From Mesotaenium endlicherianum (lineage: Eukaryota; Streptophyta; Zygnematophyceae; Zygnematales; Mesotaeniaceae): a stretch of DNA of 64,000 nucleotides. Shown in pieces: positions 48,157 to 59,446 of the stretch (the stretch's first letter is position 1; each line of letters opens with the position of its first letter). The stretch spans positions 207,277-271,276 of the forward strand of contig WELA01008071.1 of assembly GCA_009602735.1 (NCBI GenBank), written 5' to 3'. The notes beneath the pieces were generated by a model. That model saw nothing but the letters and a program-made list of their open reading frames with translations. It was not told the origin of the DNA and ran no database searches. The translations under genes were made by a program, and so were the position numbers.

Positions 48157-48230
48157 ATAAGTGGAGGGGGATGAGACAGTTAGTGACAATTCTGGCAGGC
48201 AGCCCACCTTTAAAATGAAGTTGGAGGGAG
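48157..48230 (+). other. Internal polypurine-tract-like pair in A2
   Basis: AAGTGGAGGGGGATGAG (about 48159-48174) and GAAGTTGGAGGGAG (about 48217-48230), between the chromodomain and ORF3. The second contains the same core as the 3' polypurine tract at 50187-50199. Confidence 0.75.
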
Positions 48231-48455
48231 TGGTATTCTGTTTCGGGATCAGCCGGAAAAACTCTGATAACCATATTACACACTCAACCTGCGCTCACAC
48301 TCACTTGCTCTCTAACTCAAGTTTCCCTTACATTCACTCACACCAGGTATTCCACACTAGGAACTCTCCCGATCGCGTTCCTCTTCATCAAGGGTACTCA
48401 GTAGCGGCAAAATATCATGACTTCACTAACTGCATTGTGTTTATGATTGAGCAGG

Positions 48456-50120
48456 ATGACTTAAAAGTCGGAACTCAAGAGGAAGAGAAGGGCGGAAGAG
48501 GCACATGCAGAATACTTGCAATTCCGTGGAGACATCGAATCATCCTCCATCTCCGCTCGGGAATCACAACGACTCCAACAACAGCGGGAGGCACAGAAGA
48601 AGAAGGAGGAGGAGGAACAGGCCAGACTGAGGCAGGAAGAATTGTACAGAAAAGCTGCAGAGGAGGCCAAGAAAGCAGAGGAGGAGAGGCAAGCTGAAGA
48701 AAGGCGGAAGCAGCAGGCTGAACAAGAAGAACAGAGGAGAATCAGCAGCTACCGCTACACAGTGCTCGGCAAGGGCTGTGATCTACTGGAGGAGGCCTTC
48801 AAGTATGCCCAGAGAAGTCGCAGTGAGTCGCAGAAGGAAATCCTCCAGAGGGAAGGGGAGACATCCGAAAACTTTGACAAGTATATAGAGGTCAGCACGG
48901 GGCTCCTCCTCTACTACGATTACGCCAGGATGGTAGGATATACGGTCAGAGAGGCCAAGGCAACGGCCTAGGTGAACGAAGCAGGGGCTGTATCGATTCC
49001 TGGTATCTGGGCGGAAGATAGGGTCATCAGGATGATCCACATGGACGCGGACAGCTTGAAGGACTCAACACCCCATAACAGGTTCAAGGCCATGTATAAT
49101 GAGGTGGAGAGAAGGAGCTGGGAATTCTTGGTCAGGGAAACCAGTCAGCTAGACTTTGCAGGGCACTGGTACCCTTGTACTCTTAAAAGGACAGACCCTG
49201 CCTTCTTCCAAAAACCCACCGATTGGCGGTGGATGACCATCAACATGAGGGACCAGCAGAATGACAGGGCGATGGATGAGGATTTCCTGACAGACCTAAA
49301 GGGGAACATAGTACTGCCCCCTCACATTGCGGTGTGGGACCCAAGATTGGATGGAGTCAGAGACTGCATGAGCCAAGAGATGCAGGGGGACAGAAGCAGG
49401 GCCCGAGAGTCATTCTCATAAGGGAAGCACGCTTATGCCAAATGGGCAAGCAAGCAGGGGGAAAAGGACCTCTATGCGGTCCGAACTAAGCAGCCCCCAT
49501 CAGCACCCAAAAGGGGAAGGTCAGTAGGATATTCTTTTTCTCGGGAGGAGCTAGAGCAGCTGACAGAAGAGACCCCAGAAGTCTCAGAGGAACCCGGGGA
49601 CGGAGAGGAGGAGGAGTCAGAGGAAGACGAGGAGCAAGGCGAGGAGGAGGACACTAGCCCCACCGTGATCCTGACACCTGCCACATCCCCTGTAAGGGAG
49701 AAGACGGGGTTGGCCCTGCAGCAACTCGCTGAAGAGGAGGATATCACTTGGCTGGGAACTGCCAGAGGATAGAGCCCATCTGCAAGTACGGAGACCCAGT
49801 CAGACAGGGCAGACAGAAGGGCTGCTCGGGAGATAGCAAGAGGTCTGCCAGCTTCTCCCTCGCAGAGAGGGCATGTACCCTTGGCTCATGTCATGCAACA
49901 TCCTTCTGGGATGCCGGTATACGTACCTGTCAGTTTGAGGGCTGCCCAGGAGAAGGCTGCCTCCCTTCAGTTTCAGTCTGTGCAGGAGGAAACAACCCAG
50001 TTACTGCGTTCTCCGCGGGGCCCCTACGCGGATCCTCCAGGCTTCAGGAGACACCAAGACTGGAGGAGGTCTAGCTCCCCTCAGTATAGGGCCTCAGGGA
50101 CATCTCCCTCCCAATGGTAG
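48456..50120 (+). pseudogene. A2 ORF3 remains
   Basis: Same extra frame as in A3, collinear from the start region to the C-terminal end (MPVYVPVSLRAAQEKAASLQ; ending in RASGTSPSQW). An acceptor-like GATTGAGCAG precedes the ATG at 48456. Broken in a few places but highly similar to the A3 and A4 copies. Confidence 0.82.
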
Positions 50121-50164
50121 TAAGCTGGGGACGGAAGTAACAGCACGCTGTTATTAGTGTTAGT

Positions 50165-50199
50165 GTTGTCGAGGCCACAACATGATAAGTTGGAGGGAT
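50165..50199 (+). other. A2 hairpin and 3' polypurine tract
   Basis: Hairpin GTTGTCG/CCACAAC (50165-50181) followed by the polypurine tract AAGTTGGAGGGAT (50187-50199), which primes plus-strand synthesis and abuts the 3' LTR. Confidence 0.85.
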
Positions 50200-50425
50200 T
50201 GTAATGAATCAGTATATTGGTTGATATAACATTCATTTAAATAATATAGTTATATAAGTTTAGCTTGCTGAACTTTAGTTAATATTGAGTCTGCTGGACT
50301 TTATTAAATCATCAGTTTAATGACTCAGCCGGAAGCAGCAGGCTGGAGTCAACTTAGGTCAGCTTGCTGACACATTCTTTGACAGCCAACTGACTTCCGT
50401 AGTCAGTTGCAGCGAACTGCCTAGA
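50200..50425 (+). repeat. 3' LTR of A2, left part
   Basis: TGTAATGAATCAG... up to the B2 insertion. The LTR resumes at 56603, after the CTAGA duplication. Confidence 0.93.
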
Positions 50426-51174
50426 TGTAAGGTCATAGGTTTATAAAGTGCATTTTTGAGTTTCATAAAATTATGTTTTGATTGTACATTCATGTAGAGT
50501 GCATTTTTGTGGTCATTTTGATATAAAGTTCATCGAATTTGGTCAAGTATTGAGAGAGTTACGAATTTCTGAAGTTTAATTAGTTTTGAGGTCAATCGAC
50601 GACAGTCCTTAATTCGCGGTGAGCGCGACCGACGGATTGACCGACAGCGTCGAGCGATCTGGCCCGTTAGAATGAACTCGAACCTTCACGTAAGTTCGGC
50701 TGACGCGGAGTGCCGACTAGGTCGATTTACCTAGAAGTTCTGGTTTAGCCTAGCGCGTTTAAGATAGAATATTCTAGTAATGTCGATGCATGTATGTGGA
50801 CGTCAATTCGGCCCGACACGTCAGAGTAGACTGATCTGGCTTACTCATGAATATTCTGGAGGGGACGATTTGGCGAACACTTAGGAAAATCCGTAGCTTC
50901 CTCCTAGAGGGGAGCACTTAGGCACAAAATTATAAATAGGCATAACTTCTTTGTTTCTTATCAGTTTTCACTTCTGTAAATTTCTACGGGTTTGTAATGA
51001 CATCATCATGCCTTTCATGCTACATCATTTGTGAGTAGTTTCTTGCTACTCAAAATGTTGAGTAATTTTCCTAAGCTTTCTTAGTAATATGCCGCTGCAC
51101 TCTTTAGTATGATTGCAACTAGTTCCTTTCCTTGTGAGTTACTACGCTTCCACTAGGGCACTCTGCCCCTTTCA
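50426..51174 (+). repeat. 5' LTR of B2
   Basis: 749 bp, TGTAAGGTCATAGG...CTGCCCCTTTCA. TATA box TATAAATA at 50931-50938, about 240 bp before the LTR end. Confidence 0.94.
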
Positions 51175-51211
51175 TATGGTATCGGAGCTGGGCTAGTTTG
51201 CATTTTATATT

Positions 51212-52261
51212 TTGGAGTCGCAGTCGGCAGCTGGAGGAGGCGAACATGTCGAGCATGTTGAGCGCGCGGGACAGCAGGCAGCACCAACAATGACCAAAGA
51301 ACAACAAGAGATGCAGGCGATGCTAAGGCAAATGGCAAATGCAATTGGAGGAGAAGTCTACACCCAGTTTCAACAAAATATGCGCGCGGAGGTGGAGAGA
51401 ATGGTGCGAGTTGTTGTTGGAAACGCCGCTTCAACGAGTTCCGCACCTGCACCCGTTGGACCACCGATTCATGTTAACCCAGTGGTGCAACCAGTTATCC
51501 CACCCGCATCAGGAGTGCGTGCGCCTAAGCCTGAAGTGTATACTGGAGAGCGTGGATCGCCGCCTGTTCATCAGTGGATTTTTGGAGTGAAGAAGTTTAT
51601 GGAGTATTCTGCGCTCACGCCCGACAGGCAAGTTGCCTTTGNTGCCTTAACTTAAGTTGTCATAACTTTGCTGCAGAATAGTGCTCGAGCTTGGTATGAG
51701 CGACAGGAGCAGCTGTTTGGAGTTCCTGCTACTGTTAATCAGCTATTTGAAGGCTTGAAGAGGCAATTTCAACCTATTACACCCGAGGCTACCGCTCGAG
51801 ATCTATTGGTGCGCCTTCGTCAACGAGCAAGCGTTCAAGAGTATGTATCGCGCTTCAACGAGCTGGTGCTTCAATGTCCATCCATGCACGAGTCGGAGAT
51901 GATGGACAAGTTCAAGAGGGGACTCAAGCCAACTTTGGCCAAGGGAGTGGCGCTCAAGGACCCTACCAGTCTTGGAGAAATGATGGCATTGGCAACAAGG
52001 GTCGACGCTGTGGAGTATAGTCAGAGGCAGTGGGGCAGCCACAACTTTGGAGGATATCGACACTTTGGATCTCAAGCGCCAAGCACGAGTGTTCAAGGTC
52101 CAGTACCCATGGAGTTGGGACTTGTGCAGTACCAGCGCAGGCAGCAGAATTTCAAGCCGAGAGGACCGTGCTATAGTTGCGGCAAGCTTGGACATCTGGC
52201 TCGAGACTGTCATGTGAAGGCGAAGCAACCTCAACAGCAGGAAAAAGGAGGACGCCAGTAA
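51212..52261 (+). pseudogene. B2 gag
   Basis: MESQSAAGGGEHVEHVERAG start, a retrotransposon-gag core (LLVRLRQRASVQEYVSRFNE; MDKFKRGLKPT), and a single CCHC knuckle ([14 protein letters not shown]) near 52175. Family B gag has no sequence likeness that I can see to family A gag outside the knuckle. Confidence 0.9.
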
Positions 52262-55200
52262 GTCGTTCTGGGGTGTCTACTGGCGTGAAGACGAGAACTC
52301 ACAAGGAGGTTATCCCCAGGAGCCTGCCGAGAAGCAAAGGACGAGACGTTGACAAGCCTATCATCGTGGAAGGAGTGGTCGACGGCAATAATGCGAAGTG
52401 TATGGTCGACAATAGCGCAAGTGCAAACTTTGTGCACCAGAAGCTGGTGAAAAAGTGGCGAATCCCTGTGCAGAAGAAATATGAGCCTAAGGAGGCAATT
52501 TTGGCGAATGGGCAGAGACTCAAGTGTGGTGCACCTACGGAAGCTGTTCACGTGGAAGTAGCGGGGCACCGGAGTAAGGAAGTTATGGAGCAGGCAGAGT
52601 TGGGTCACCATGAGGTGATATTGGGCCGACCATGGCTGAGGAAAGCCAACCCTCAAGTGCACTGGAGCACAGGACAAGTGAAAGTCCAAGGGCGTGATGG
52701 TCGAATGGAGACAGCGAAACAGGTGGAGGTAGATACGACCACAAGTAACTGTCTTCTGTCGAGCCTGCAAGTTAAGAAGCTATGCAGGGCGAATCAGGTG
52801 AAGGAGATGTACCTTGTTTTGGTGGCCCTGGCCAGGTCATCAGATGGAGCAAGCGTGAATCCTAACAGCCTGGGCGAATGTACATCGCCGGAGGAGCAAG
52901 TAGTGGTGTCTGATCCCCTTGCTCAGAAGGAGCAGAGCCCAACTGCTCAAGAGAAGAAGCCTGCTGAGATGCCTGCCCAAATTAAGGCGCTGTTGGAGGA
53001 GTTCAAGTGCGTATTTCCTGAGGGCCTACCTGCAGGATTACCTCCACAGAGAGCTATGGAGCACAAGATTGAGTTGGAACCAGGGAGCAAGCCACCAGTG
53101 AGGCCCGCCTATCGTCAATCGTTTGCGGAGATGGACGAGTTGAAGAAGCAGCTGGTAGAGTTGTTAGAGAAGGGATTCATCCGACCCAGCAAGTCTCCAT
53201 TTGCAGCGCCAGTCTTATTTGTGAAGAAGAAGGATGGGACTATGAGGTTGTGTGTCGACTACCGGGCACTCAACAAGGTCACCATCAGGAACAGGTACCC
53301 ACTTCCACGAGTGGACGAGTTGATTGACAGGCTTGTCGGGGCGAAGTATTTCTCGAAGATCGATTTGAGGAGTGGCTATCACCAGGTACGGATTGCGGAA
53401 GGAGACGTTCAGAAGACTGCTTTAAGGAATCGCTATGGTTTGTACAAGTTCACAGTCATGCCTTTTGGATTGACTAATGCACCTGCTACATTCATGGGAC
53501 TCATGAATAGTATCTTCAGACCCTACTTGGACCAGTTTGTGGTGATATTTTTGGACGACATCCTGATCTATTCGAAGACCTTGGAAGAGCATGTGGAGCA
53601 TCTGAGGAAGGTGTTGGAGGTCTTGAGAGATCGGAAGCTGTATGGGAAGATGAGCAAGTGCGAATTCTGTCTCAAGGAGGTCGAGTTTTTTGGACACATA
53701 GTGGGAGCTGAAGGAGTCAAGGTGGAGCAGAAGAAGGTGCAAGCAGTCAGAGATTGGCCGGTACCTGCTGATATTCATCAACTCAGGAGTTTCCTCGGCA
53801 TGGCGAATTATTACCGACGTTTCATTGAAGGATTTGCCAAGGTGTGTGCACCGCTCACGGACATGTTGAAGAAGCAGGAGAAGTGGCTATGGGGTGACAA
53901 GGAGCAGCAAGCATTCGAGAAGATTAAAGAGCTGTTGACACAGGCACCTTTGTTGGCAATTGCAAGTCCAGAGCTTCCTTTCACCATCATCACAGACGCG
54001 TCAAACTTTGCAATGGGAGCCATTCTTCTCCAGGACCAGGGCAAAGGATTGCAGCCTGTGGCATATGAGAGCAGAAAGTTGAGTCCTGCGGAGCAGAACT
54101 ATGCAGCACACGAGCGAGAGATGTTGGCTATTATCCAGGCTTTGAGGATTTGGCGATGTTATGTGGACGGCCGGAAGGTGTTCATCAAGACCGACCACAA
54201 GAGCTTGGAGAAGTTTATGACGCAGCCAACGTTGACACCAAGACAAGCAAGGTGGATGGAGTTTCTGCAACAGTTCGACCACAAGATTGAGTACTTACCT
54301 GGGAAGATCAACCCTGCAGACGCTTTATCGAGGAGGTGTGACCTTGCAGCTGTNCTTGCAGCTGTTTTAGTCATTACGGAGAATATGGACTTTAAGAAGA
54401 AGCTTCAGAGAGGTTATGAGGAGGACCCAGAGTTTGCTGATGGGGGAGCAGCTGAGTCCAACTCGAGTGTGCAGACGAAAGACGGCATATGGTATTTTGA
54501 TGATTCCAAGAGAGTGGTGGTACCTGACATCAAGGAGCTACGAGACTTACTACTTGCGGAGCATCATGACTGCTTATATGCTGGACACTTTGGAAGCGAG
54601 AAGACGGCAAGCGTGCTGAAGCGGGAATACTACCGGAGAAATATGGACAAGGACATCGAGGAGTGGATCAGGAGTTGCGATGCGTGCCAGAGAAACAAGA
54701 CACCAAATCAAAAGAAGGAGGGTACATTGCGGCCACTGCCTATTCCAGAGTATCCTTGGGAGCAGATTGCTATGGACTTCATCACATCGTTACCAGCCAG
54801 TGGTCAAGGGCACGATGCAGTATGGGTAGTGTCTGACAGACTCAGCAAGAAGGCTCACTTCATTCCCATGAAGGAGACTTCTACGGCAGCAGATGTGGCA
54901 CGGCTATTCTTTGATCATATGTTCAGGCTACATGGGTTGCCGAAGGTGATCATTTCAGATCGGGATTCAAGGTTTACTAGCAACTTCTGGCGATCGTTGT
55001 TTACTTTGATGGGGACCAAGCTGAGTATGAGCACTTCCTATCATCCTCAGACAGACGGGCAGAGTGAGAGGCTCAACCGAACTCTGNCAAATTCTGCAAG
55101 AGGTGCTCAGGAGTTTCACATTGGAGGACCCTTTAGAGTGGGACAAGAAGTTGTCAGGACTGGAGTTTGCGTACAACAACAGCATGCAGGGATTGACCAA

Positions 55201-55882
55201 GCAGTCACCATTCGCTATGGTTTATGGGAAAGAAGTATATCATCCAGGGAACATCTTGTTGGAGAAGGCCAAGCAGACTCAGGTTCCTACTACACAAGCT
55301 TTTATGGAGCAGATGGCCAAGACTTGGGATATGGCGAAGATGTGTATTCGGAAGGCACAGGAAGAGCAGGTCAAGCATGCTAACAAGCACAGGAGGGAAG
55401 TGGCATTCCATGTGGGCGACAAAGTACTCTTGTCAACAGCGAACCTACCTTTCACAGGCAAGAGGAAATTGCGGGCACGGTTTACAGGCCCCTTTGTGGT
55501 GCTCAAGCAGGTGAATCCAGTGACCTACAAGTTGGAACTTCCTTCAGGATGGCGTATCCAAGATGTGTTCCATGTCAGTTGTTTGCGACCATACGTTGAC
55601 CCGAATGAACGACATCCTGAACGACTACCTATATCGCCACCACCGGTCGAGATCGATGATGTATTGGAGTATGAAGTGGAGGCGATTGTCGGCGATCGAC
55701 GAGTCAAGCGAGGTCAACGATTTGTCCAAGAGTATCTGGTCAAGTCGAAAGGCTATCCTGCGGACGACAACACTTGGGAGCCAGAGGCCAACTTGACTCA
55801 TTGTGAGAGTAGGTTGAGGCGTTATCTACAGAATGCGTCGAGGACGTCGCATCTTGAGAAGGGGGATGATGTAAGGTCATAG
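52177..55882 (+). pseudogene. B2 pol
   Basis: Long pol frame overlapping the end of gag in the -1 frame. Protease region near 52420, RT about 53090-53700 ([34 protein letters not shown]), RNase H about 53990-54340 ([16 protein letters not shown]), integrase about 54570-55100 and beyond (CDACQRNKTPNQKK; ISDRDSRFTSNFW), and a chromodomain about 55660-55830 (VLEYEVEAIVGDRRVKRGQR; NTWEPEANLTHCESRLRRY). Close to complete but broken. Confidence 0.92.
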
Positions 55883-56597
55883 GTTTATGAAGTGCATTTT
55901 TGAGTTTCATAAAATTATGTTTTGATTGTACATTCATGTAGCGTGCATTTTTGTGGTCATTTTGATATAAAGTTCATCGAATTTGGTCAAGTATTGAGAG
56001 AGTTACGGATTTCTGAAGTTTAATTAATTTTTAGGTCGGTCGACGACTGTCCTTAATTCGCGGTGAGCGCGACCGTCGGATTGACCGATAGCGTCGAGCG
56101 ATCTGGCCCGTTAGAATGAACTCGAACCTCCACGTAAGTTCGGCTGACGCGCAGTGCCGACTAGGTTGATTTACCTAGGAGTTTCGGTTTAGCCTAGCGC
56201 GTCTAAGATAGAATATTCTAGTAATGTCGATGCATGTATGTGGACGTCAATTCGGCCCGACACGTCAGATTAGACTGATCTGGCTTACTCACAAATATTC
56301 TGGAGGGGACGATTTGACGAACACTTAGGAAAAAACGTGGCTTCCTCCTAGAGGGGAGCACTTAGGCAGAAAATTATAAATAGGCATAATTTCTTTGTTT
56401 CTTATCAGTTTTTACGGGTTTGTAATGACAAGGCCTTTCATCCTACATCATTTGTGAGCAGTTTCTTGCTACTCAAAATGTTGAGAAATTTTCCTAAGCT
56501 TTCTTTGTAATATGCCGCTGCACTCTTTAGTATGATTGCAAATAGTTCCTTTCCTTGTGGGTTACTACGCTTCCACTAGGGCACTCTGCCCCTTTCA
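55870..56597 (+). repeat. 3' LTR of B2
   Basis: 728 bp, same ends as the 5' LTR. TATA box at 56375-56382. Confidence 0.94.
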
Positions 56598-56602
56598 CTA
56601 GA

Positions 56603-57095
56603 TATGCATCTAAGTGTGGTGTGCTAGATGAATGGCCAGATGACATCCTTAGGATGGATGGCGATTCGGGATGGTGGGAGATGGCGGTAGATTTGGTTAA
56701 CCGAGGTCCTACCAACGTGGTTAACTCCCGGGTAGGCGGTGCCATCGCACTGGCCGTTAAACAGTCGACTCATTCCATGTACATATGCTAGGCATTGCTC
56801 TCGAGTTCGGCATTCGGAAACGAGGCCAACTCTCTTGTACAGCTTGCTGAGAGAGATCTGAATCCAAGGCGAGAAGCCATTGATACGCACTGTCTTCTAA
56901 CCTTGCTTATGTATGAGTTTACTGATGCATTATTGATGCTAGTTTACTTGCATTTGACTTACGAGTTATATCCACTGCTAGTGTGTTGTCCTTTGACCGT
57001 TTAACCAGTTAACGAAAAATACCATAAAGATTACTTGCTGATATAAAGATTCTTATTAATTGTTAATCGCCTATTTGGTAAGTCGATTCATTTCA
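56603..57095 (+). repeat. 3' LTR of A2, right part
   Basis: Continues the A2 LTR after B2 (TATGCATCTAAGTGTGG... to CGATTCATTTCA), followed at once by the CCGAA duplication of A2. Confidence 0.93.
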
Positions 57096-57774
57096 CCGAA
57101 GGTGATTGTTTCAGACCGAGATCCAAGGTTTACTAGCAACTTTTGGCGGTCATTGTTTGCTTTGATGGGGACCAAGCTGAGTATGAGCACTTCCTATCAC
57201 CCTCAGACAGACGGGCAGAGTGAGAGGCTCAACAGAACTCAGCGTTGAGCGATCTGGCCCGTTAGAGTGAATTTGAACCTTCATGTAAGTTCGGCTGACG
57301 CGGAGTGCCGACTAGGTCGATTTACCGAGAAGTTTCGGATTAGCCTAGCGCATCTAAGTTAGTATATTCTAGATATTTCGATGCATGCATGTGAACGTCA
57401 AATTGGCCCAACACGTCAAATGAGTGATTTGGCTTTCTCACGAATATTCTGGAAGAGACGATTTGACAAACACTTTAGAAAAATTCGTTGCTAAGCGGCC
57501 CTCCCGCCTAGGGGCGAGCGGCCGTCGTAAGAAAACATAAATAAACATAACTTCTTTGTTTCTTATCAGTTTTCACTTCTGTAAATTTTTACGTGTTTGT
57601 AATGACGAGGCCTTTCATCCTAGTCCATTTATAAACACTTTCTTCCCACTCAAAATGTTGAGTAATTTTCCTAAGCTTTCTTAGTGATATGCCGCTGCAC
57701 TCTTTATTATGATTGCAACTAGCTCTTTTCCTCGTTAGTTACTACGCTTCCACTAGGGCACTCTACTCCTTTCA
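57096..57774 (+). mobile_element. Right end of B1: integrase piece and 3' LTR remnant
   Basis: 57096-57239 continues the integrase core from the left side of A2 ([34 protein letters not shown]). It then passes straight into the middle of a family B LTR (57240-57774), so the region between is absent. Confidence 0.88.
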
Positions 57775-58043
57775 CTTGAGCCAACCGTGGGCAAGGAAGT
57801 GGCGCTCCAAGACCCTACCAATTTTAGAGGAATGATCAATTTTCAACTCTGTAAATATCTACGAGAACATAACGATAAGGCCTTTCATTGTATTTATTTA
57901 TGAGCACGTTCTCGTTATTTGAATTGTTTAGTAATTTTTCAAAGCTTTCTTTTTCATATGTCGCTGCATTCTTGACTGTAATTGCAACTAGTTTGGTGCC
58001 TCCTAAGTTAGTACGCTTCTACTAGGACACTCTGCCCCTTTTA
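57775..58043 (+). mobile_element. Right end of B0: gag scrap and 3' LTR remnant
   Basis: 57775-57835 matches the B gag right after the point where B1 entered (KEVALQDPTNF). 57836-58043 matches the last part of a family B LTR, ending CTGCCCCTTTTA. The GTGGT duplication follows. Confidence 0.82.
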
Positions 58044-58423
58044 GTGGTGGTGAGAGTAGTCCTGTGAAATTTGTGGAACATCTGGAAGGCCACTCCATGC
58101 TCAAGGACAGCGCCCACACAATTCTGCCGTACGGCCACAACAATACCTTCAAAGCAACTTTGGTGGGCAACAAGCAGTAGCAGTCTGCAGAGTGAAATCT
58201 CAGTTGTCGTTCCCATTCAAACCAAGAGTGCTGACCTCTAGTAAAGAGCAGGTGGTGCGGACTACTCTGCTTCAAGTACCGGAAACATAGTTGGTACCCA
58301 CGCTGGCCTCGCGGGTGCTGCTAGTGAGACTGTTGGTAGTGGGACGAGTGCGTATCCTGCAACGGCAGCAAGTGTTACTTTATCTTTACTCTTTTGAACA
58401 ATAATGAACATTTTCTTAAATTT
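58044..58423 (+). other. Right flank of B0: possible other half of the interrupted sequence
   Basis: Non-element DNA after the nest. It begins with the B0 duplication GTGGT and stays open for about 45 codons before a stop. No known domain recognised; host gene, pseudogene and another repeat are all possible. Confidence 0.35.
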
Positions 58424-58919
58424 TGTATAATGAAACAGATAAATAAAGTTCTTAGTAATATAGAATACTCTATCTATTCAAGATGCAAGGATATTTGAAC
58501 ACAAGTGGTAGCTTCTTGAAAGAGAGACGGCTTCTTGAAAGTGATTATATTTTTGGAGTTTCTCCAGTACAAGAGTGATTCCAGAATGCCTTTCTATATT
58601 CTAAGTCTTGTTTATATACTTGCTACGTAAGTAATTTCTAAGAAGGTGCATGTTGATGTGTTGGGTGCCAACACATCCCAAAACTTTCCACCTCTTCTAG
58701 AATAATGTACACATGTCTTTTTGACCTTAAAATAGCATATTTGACTTTTGCCACATGGAGTTCTTCCTCTAACTTCAAAAATGCCTTAGAAGATTCAAAG
58801 GACATGACCCAAGTCATTAGAGTATCTATTCACCCTTGAATCCACACAAAATTACTCTAAAAATATTCGAGAGCATTAAAATAAAAATAAATTAATATGT
58901 TCTGCCTCATATCACTACA
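58424..58919 (+). repeat. Repeat C, copy 2
   Basis: About 496 bp, starting TGTATAATGAAACAG and ending ATCACTACA. Collinear with copies 1 and 3. Separated from copy 3 by 26 bp. Confidence 0.75.
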
Positions 58920-58945
58920 CTCTGAGTCCTTCTGATCAACGTTAC

Positions 58946-59446
58946 TGTAGTGAAACACACAGATAAAGTACTTAGTAGAATACAATACTTTATCTATTCA
59001 AGACAAGGATCTTTGAACACAAGTGGTAGCTTCTTGAATGAGAGACGGCTTCTTGAAAGTGATTATATTTTTGAGATTTCTCCAGTACAAGAGTGATTCT
59101 CGAATGTCTTTCTATGTTCTAGCTCTTGTTTATATACTTGCTACATAAGTAGTTTCTAGGAAGGTGCATGTTGATGTGTTGGCACCAACACATCCCAAAA
59201 CTTGCCACCTCTTTCTAGAATGATGTTCACAGGTCCTTTTGACCTAAAAATGACACATTTAGCTTTTGCCACATGGAGTTTTCTAGGTCCTTCCTCTAAG
59301 TTCGAAAATGCCTTGGAAGGTTCAAAGGACATGAACCAAGTCACTACAGTATCTATTCACACGTGAATCCACACAATACTACTTTAGGTGTATTCATAAG
59401 CATTAAAATAAAACCAAACTAATATATTAGAACTCAAATCACTACA
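58946..59446 (+). repeat. Repeat C, copy 3
   Basis: 501 bp with perfect 7-bp inverted ends TGTAGTG...CACTACA. Tandem with copy 2 in the same orientation. No 5-bp duplication found around either copy or around the pair. Confidence 0.78.

Larger units (their letters stand above)
50426..56597 (+). mobile_element. Element B2: Ty3/gypsy chromovirus, family B, inserted in the A2 3' LTR
   Basis: 5' LTR 50426-51174, primer site TGGTATCGGAGC (51177-51188), gag 51212-52261, pol 52177-55882 with a C-terminal chromodomain, a polypurine tract (GAGAAGGGGGATGA, about 55856-55869), and 3' LTR 55870-56597. A perfect duplication CTAGA lies at 50421-50425 and 56598-56602. Structurally whole; coding sequence has only a few breaks. 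LTRs differ by roughly 4-5% by eye, so it is one of the youngest layers. Confidence 0.95.
33208..57095 (+). mobile_element. Element A2: Ty3/gypsy chromovirus, family A, inserted in B1 integrase
   Basis: 5' LTR 33208-33927, primer site 33929-33940, gag 33962-35440, pol 35509-38789 continuing at 47634-48107 beyond A3, internal polypurine-like motifs 48157-48230, ORF3 48456-50120, hairpin and 3' polypurine tract 50165-50199, and 3' LTR 50200-50425 plus 56603-57095, split by B2. A perfect duplication CCGAA lies at 33203-33207 and 57096-57100. All parts are present; coding sequence is broken in several places. LTRs differ by roughly 8% by eye. Confidence 0.93.
28331..57774 (+). mobile_element. Element B1: Ty3/gypsy chromovirus, family B, inserted in B0 gag
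   Basis: 5' LTR 28331-29073, gag (with an internal duplication) and pol to 33207, the A2 insertion, a further piece of integrase (57096-57239), and a 3' LTR remnant lacking its first part (57240-57774). The duplication CTTGA at 28326-28330 and 57775-57779 is perfect. Incomplete at the 3' side and broken in coding sequence. Confidence 0.9.
26942..58043 (+). mobile_element. Element B0: outermost Ty3/gypsy element, family B, deeply eroded
   Basis: 5' LTR 26942-27638, gag remains 27674-28330, then the B1 insertion with everything inside it, a last scrap of gag (57775-57835) and a 3' LTR remnant (57836-58043). A perfect target-site duplication GTGGT lies at 26937-26941 and 58044-58048. It lacks most of its internal region and its LTRs are the most diverged of family B, as expected for the oldest layer of the nest. 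Confidence 0.85.
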
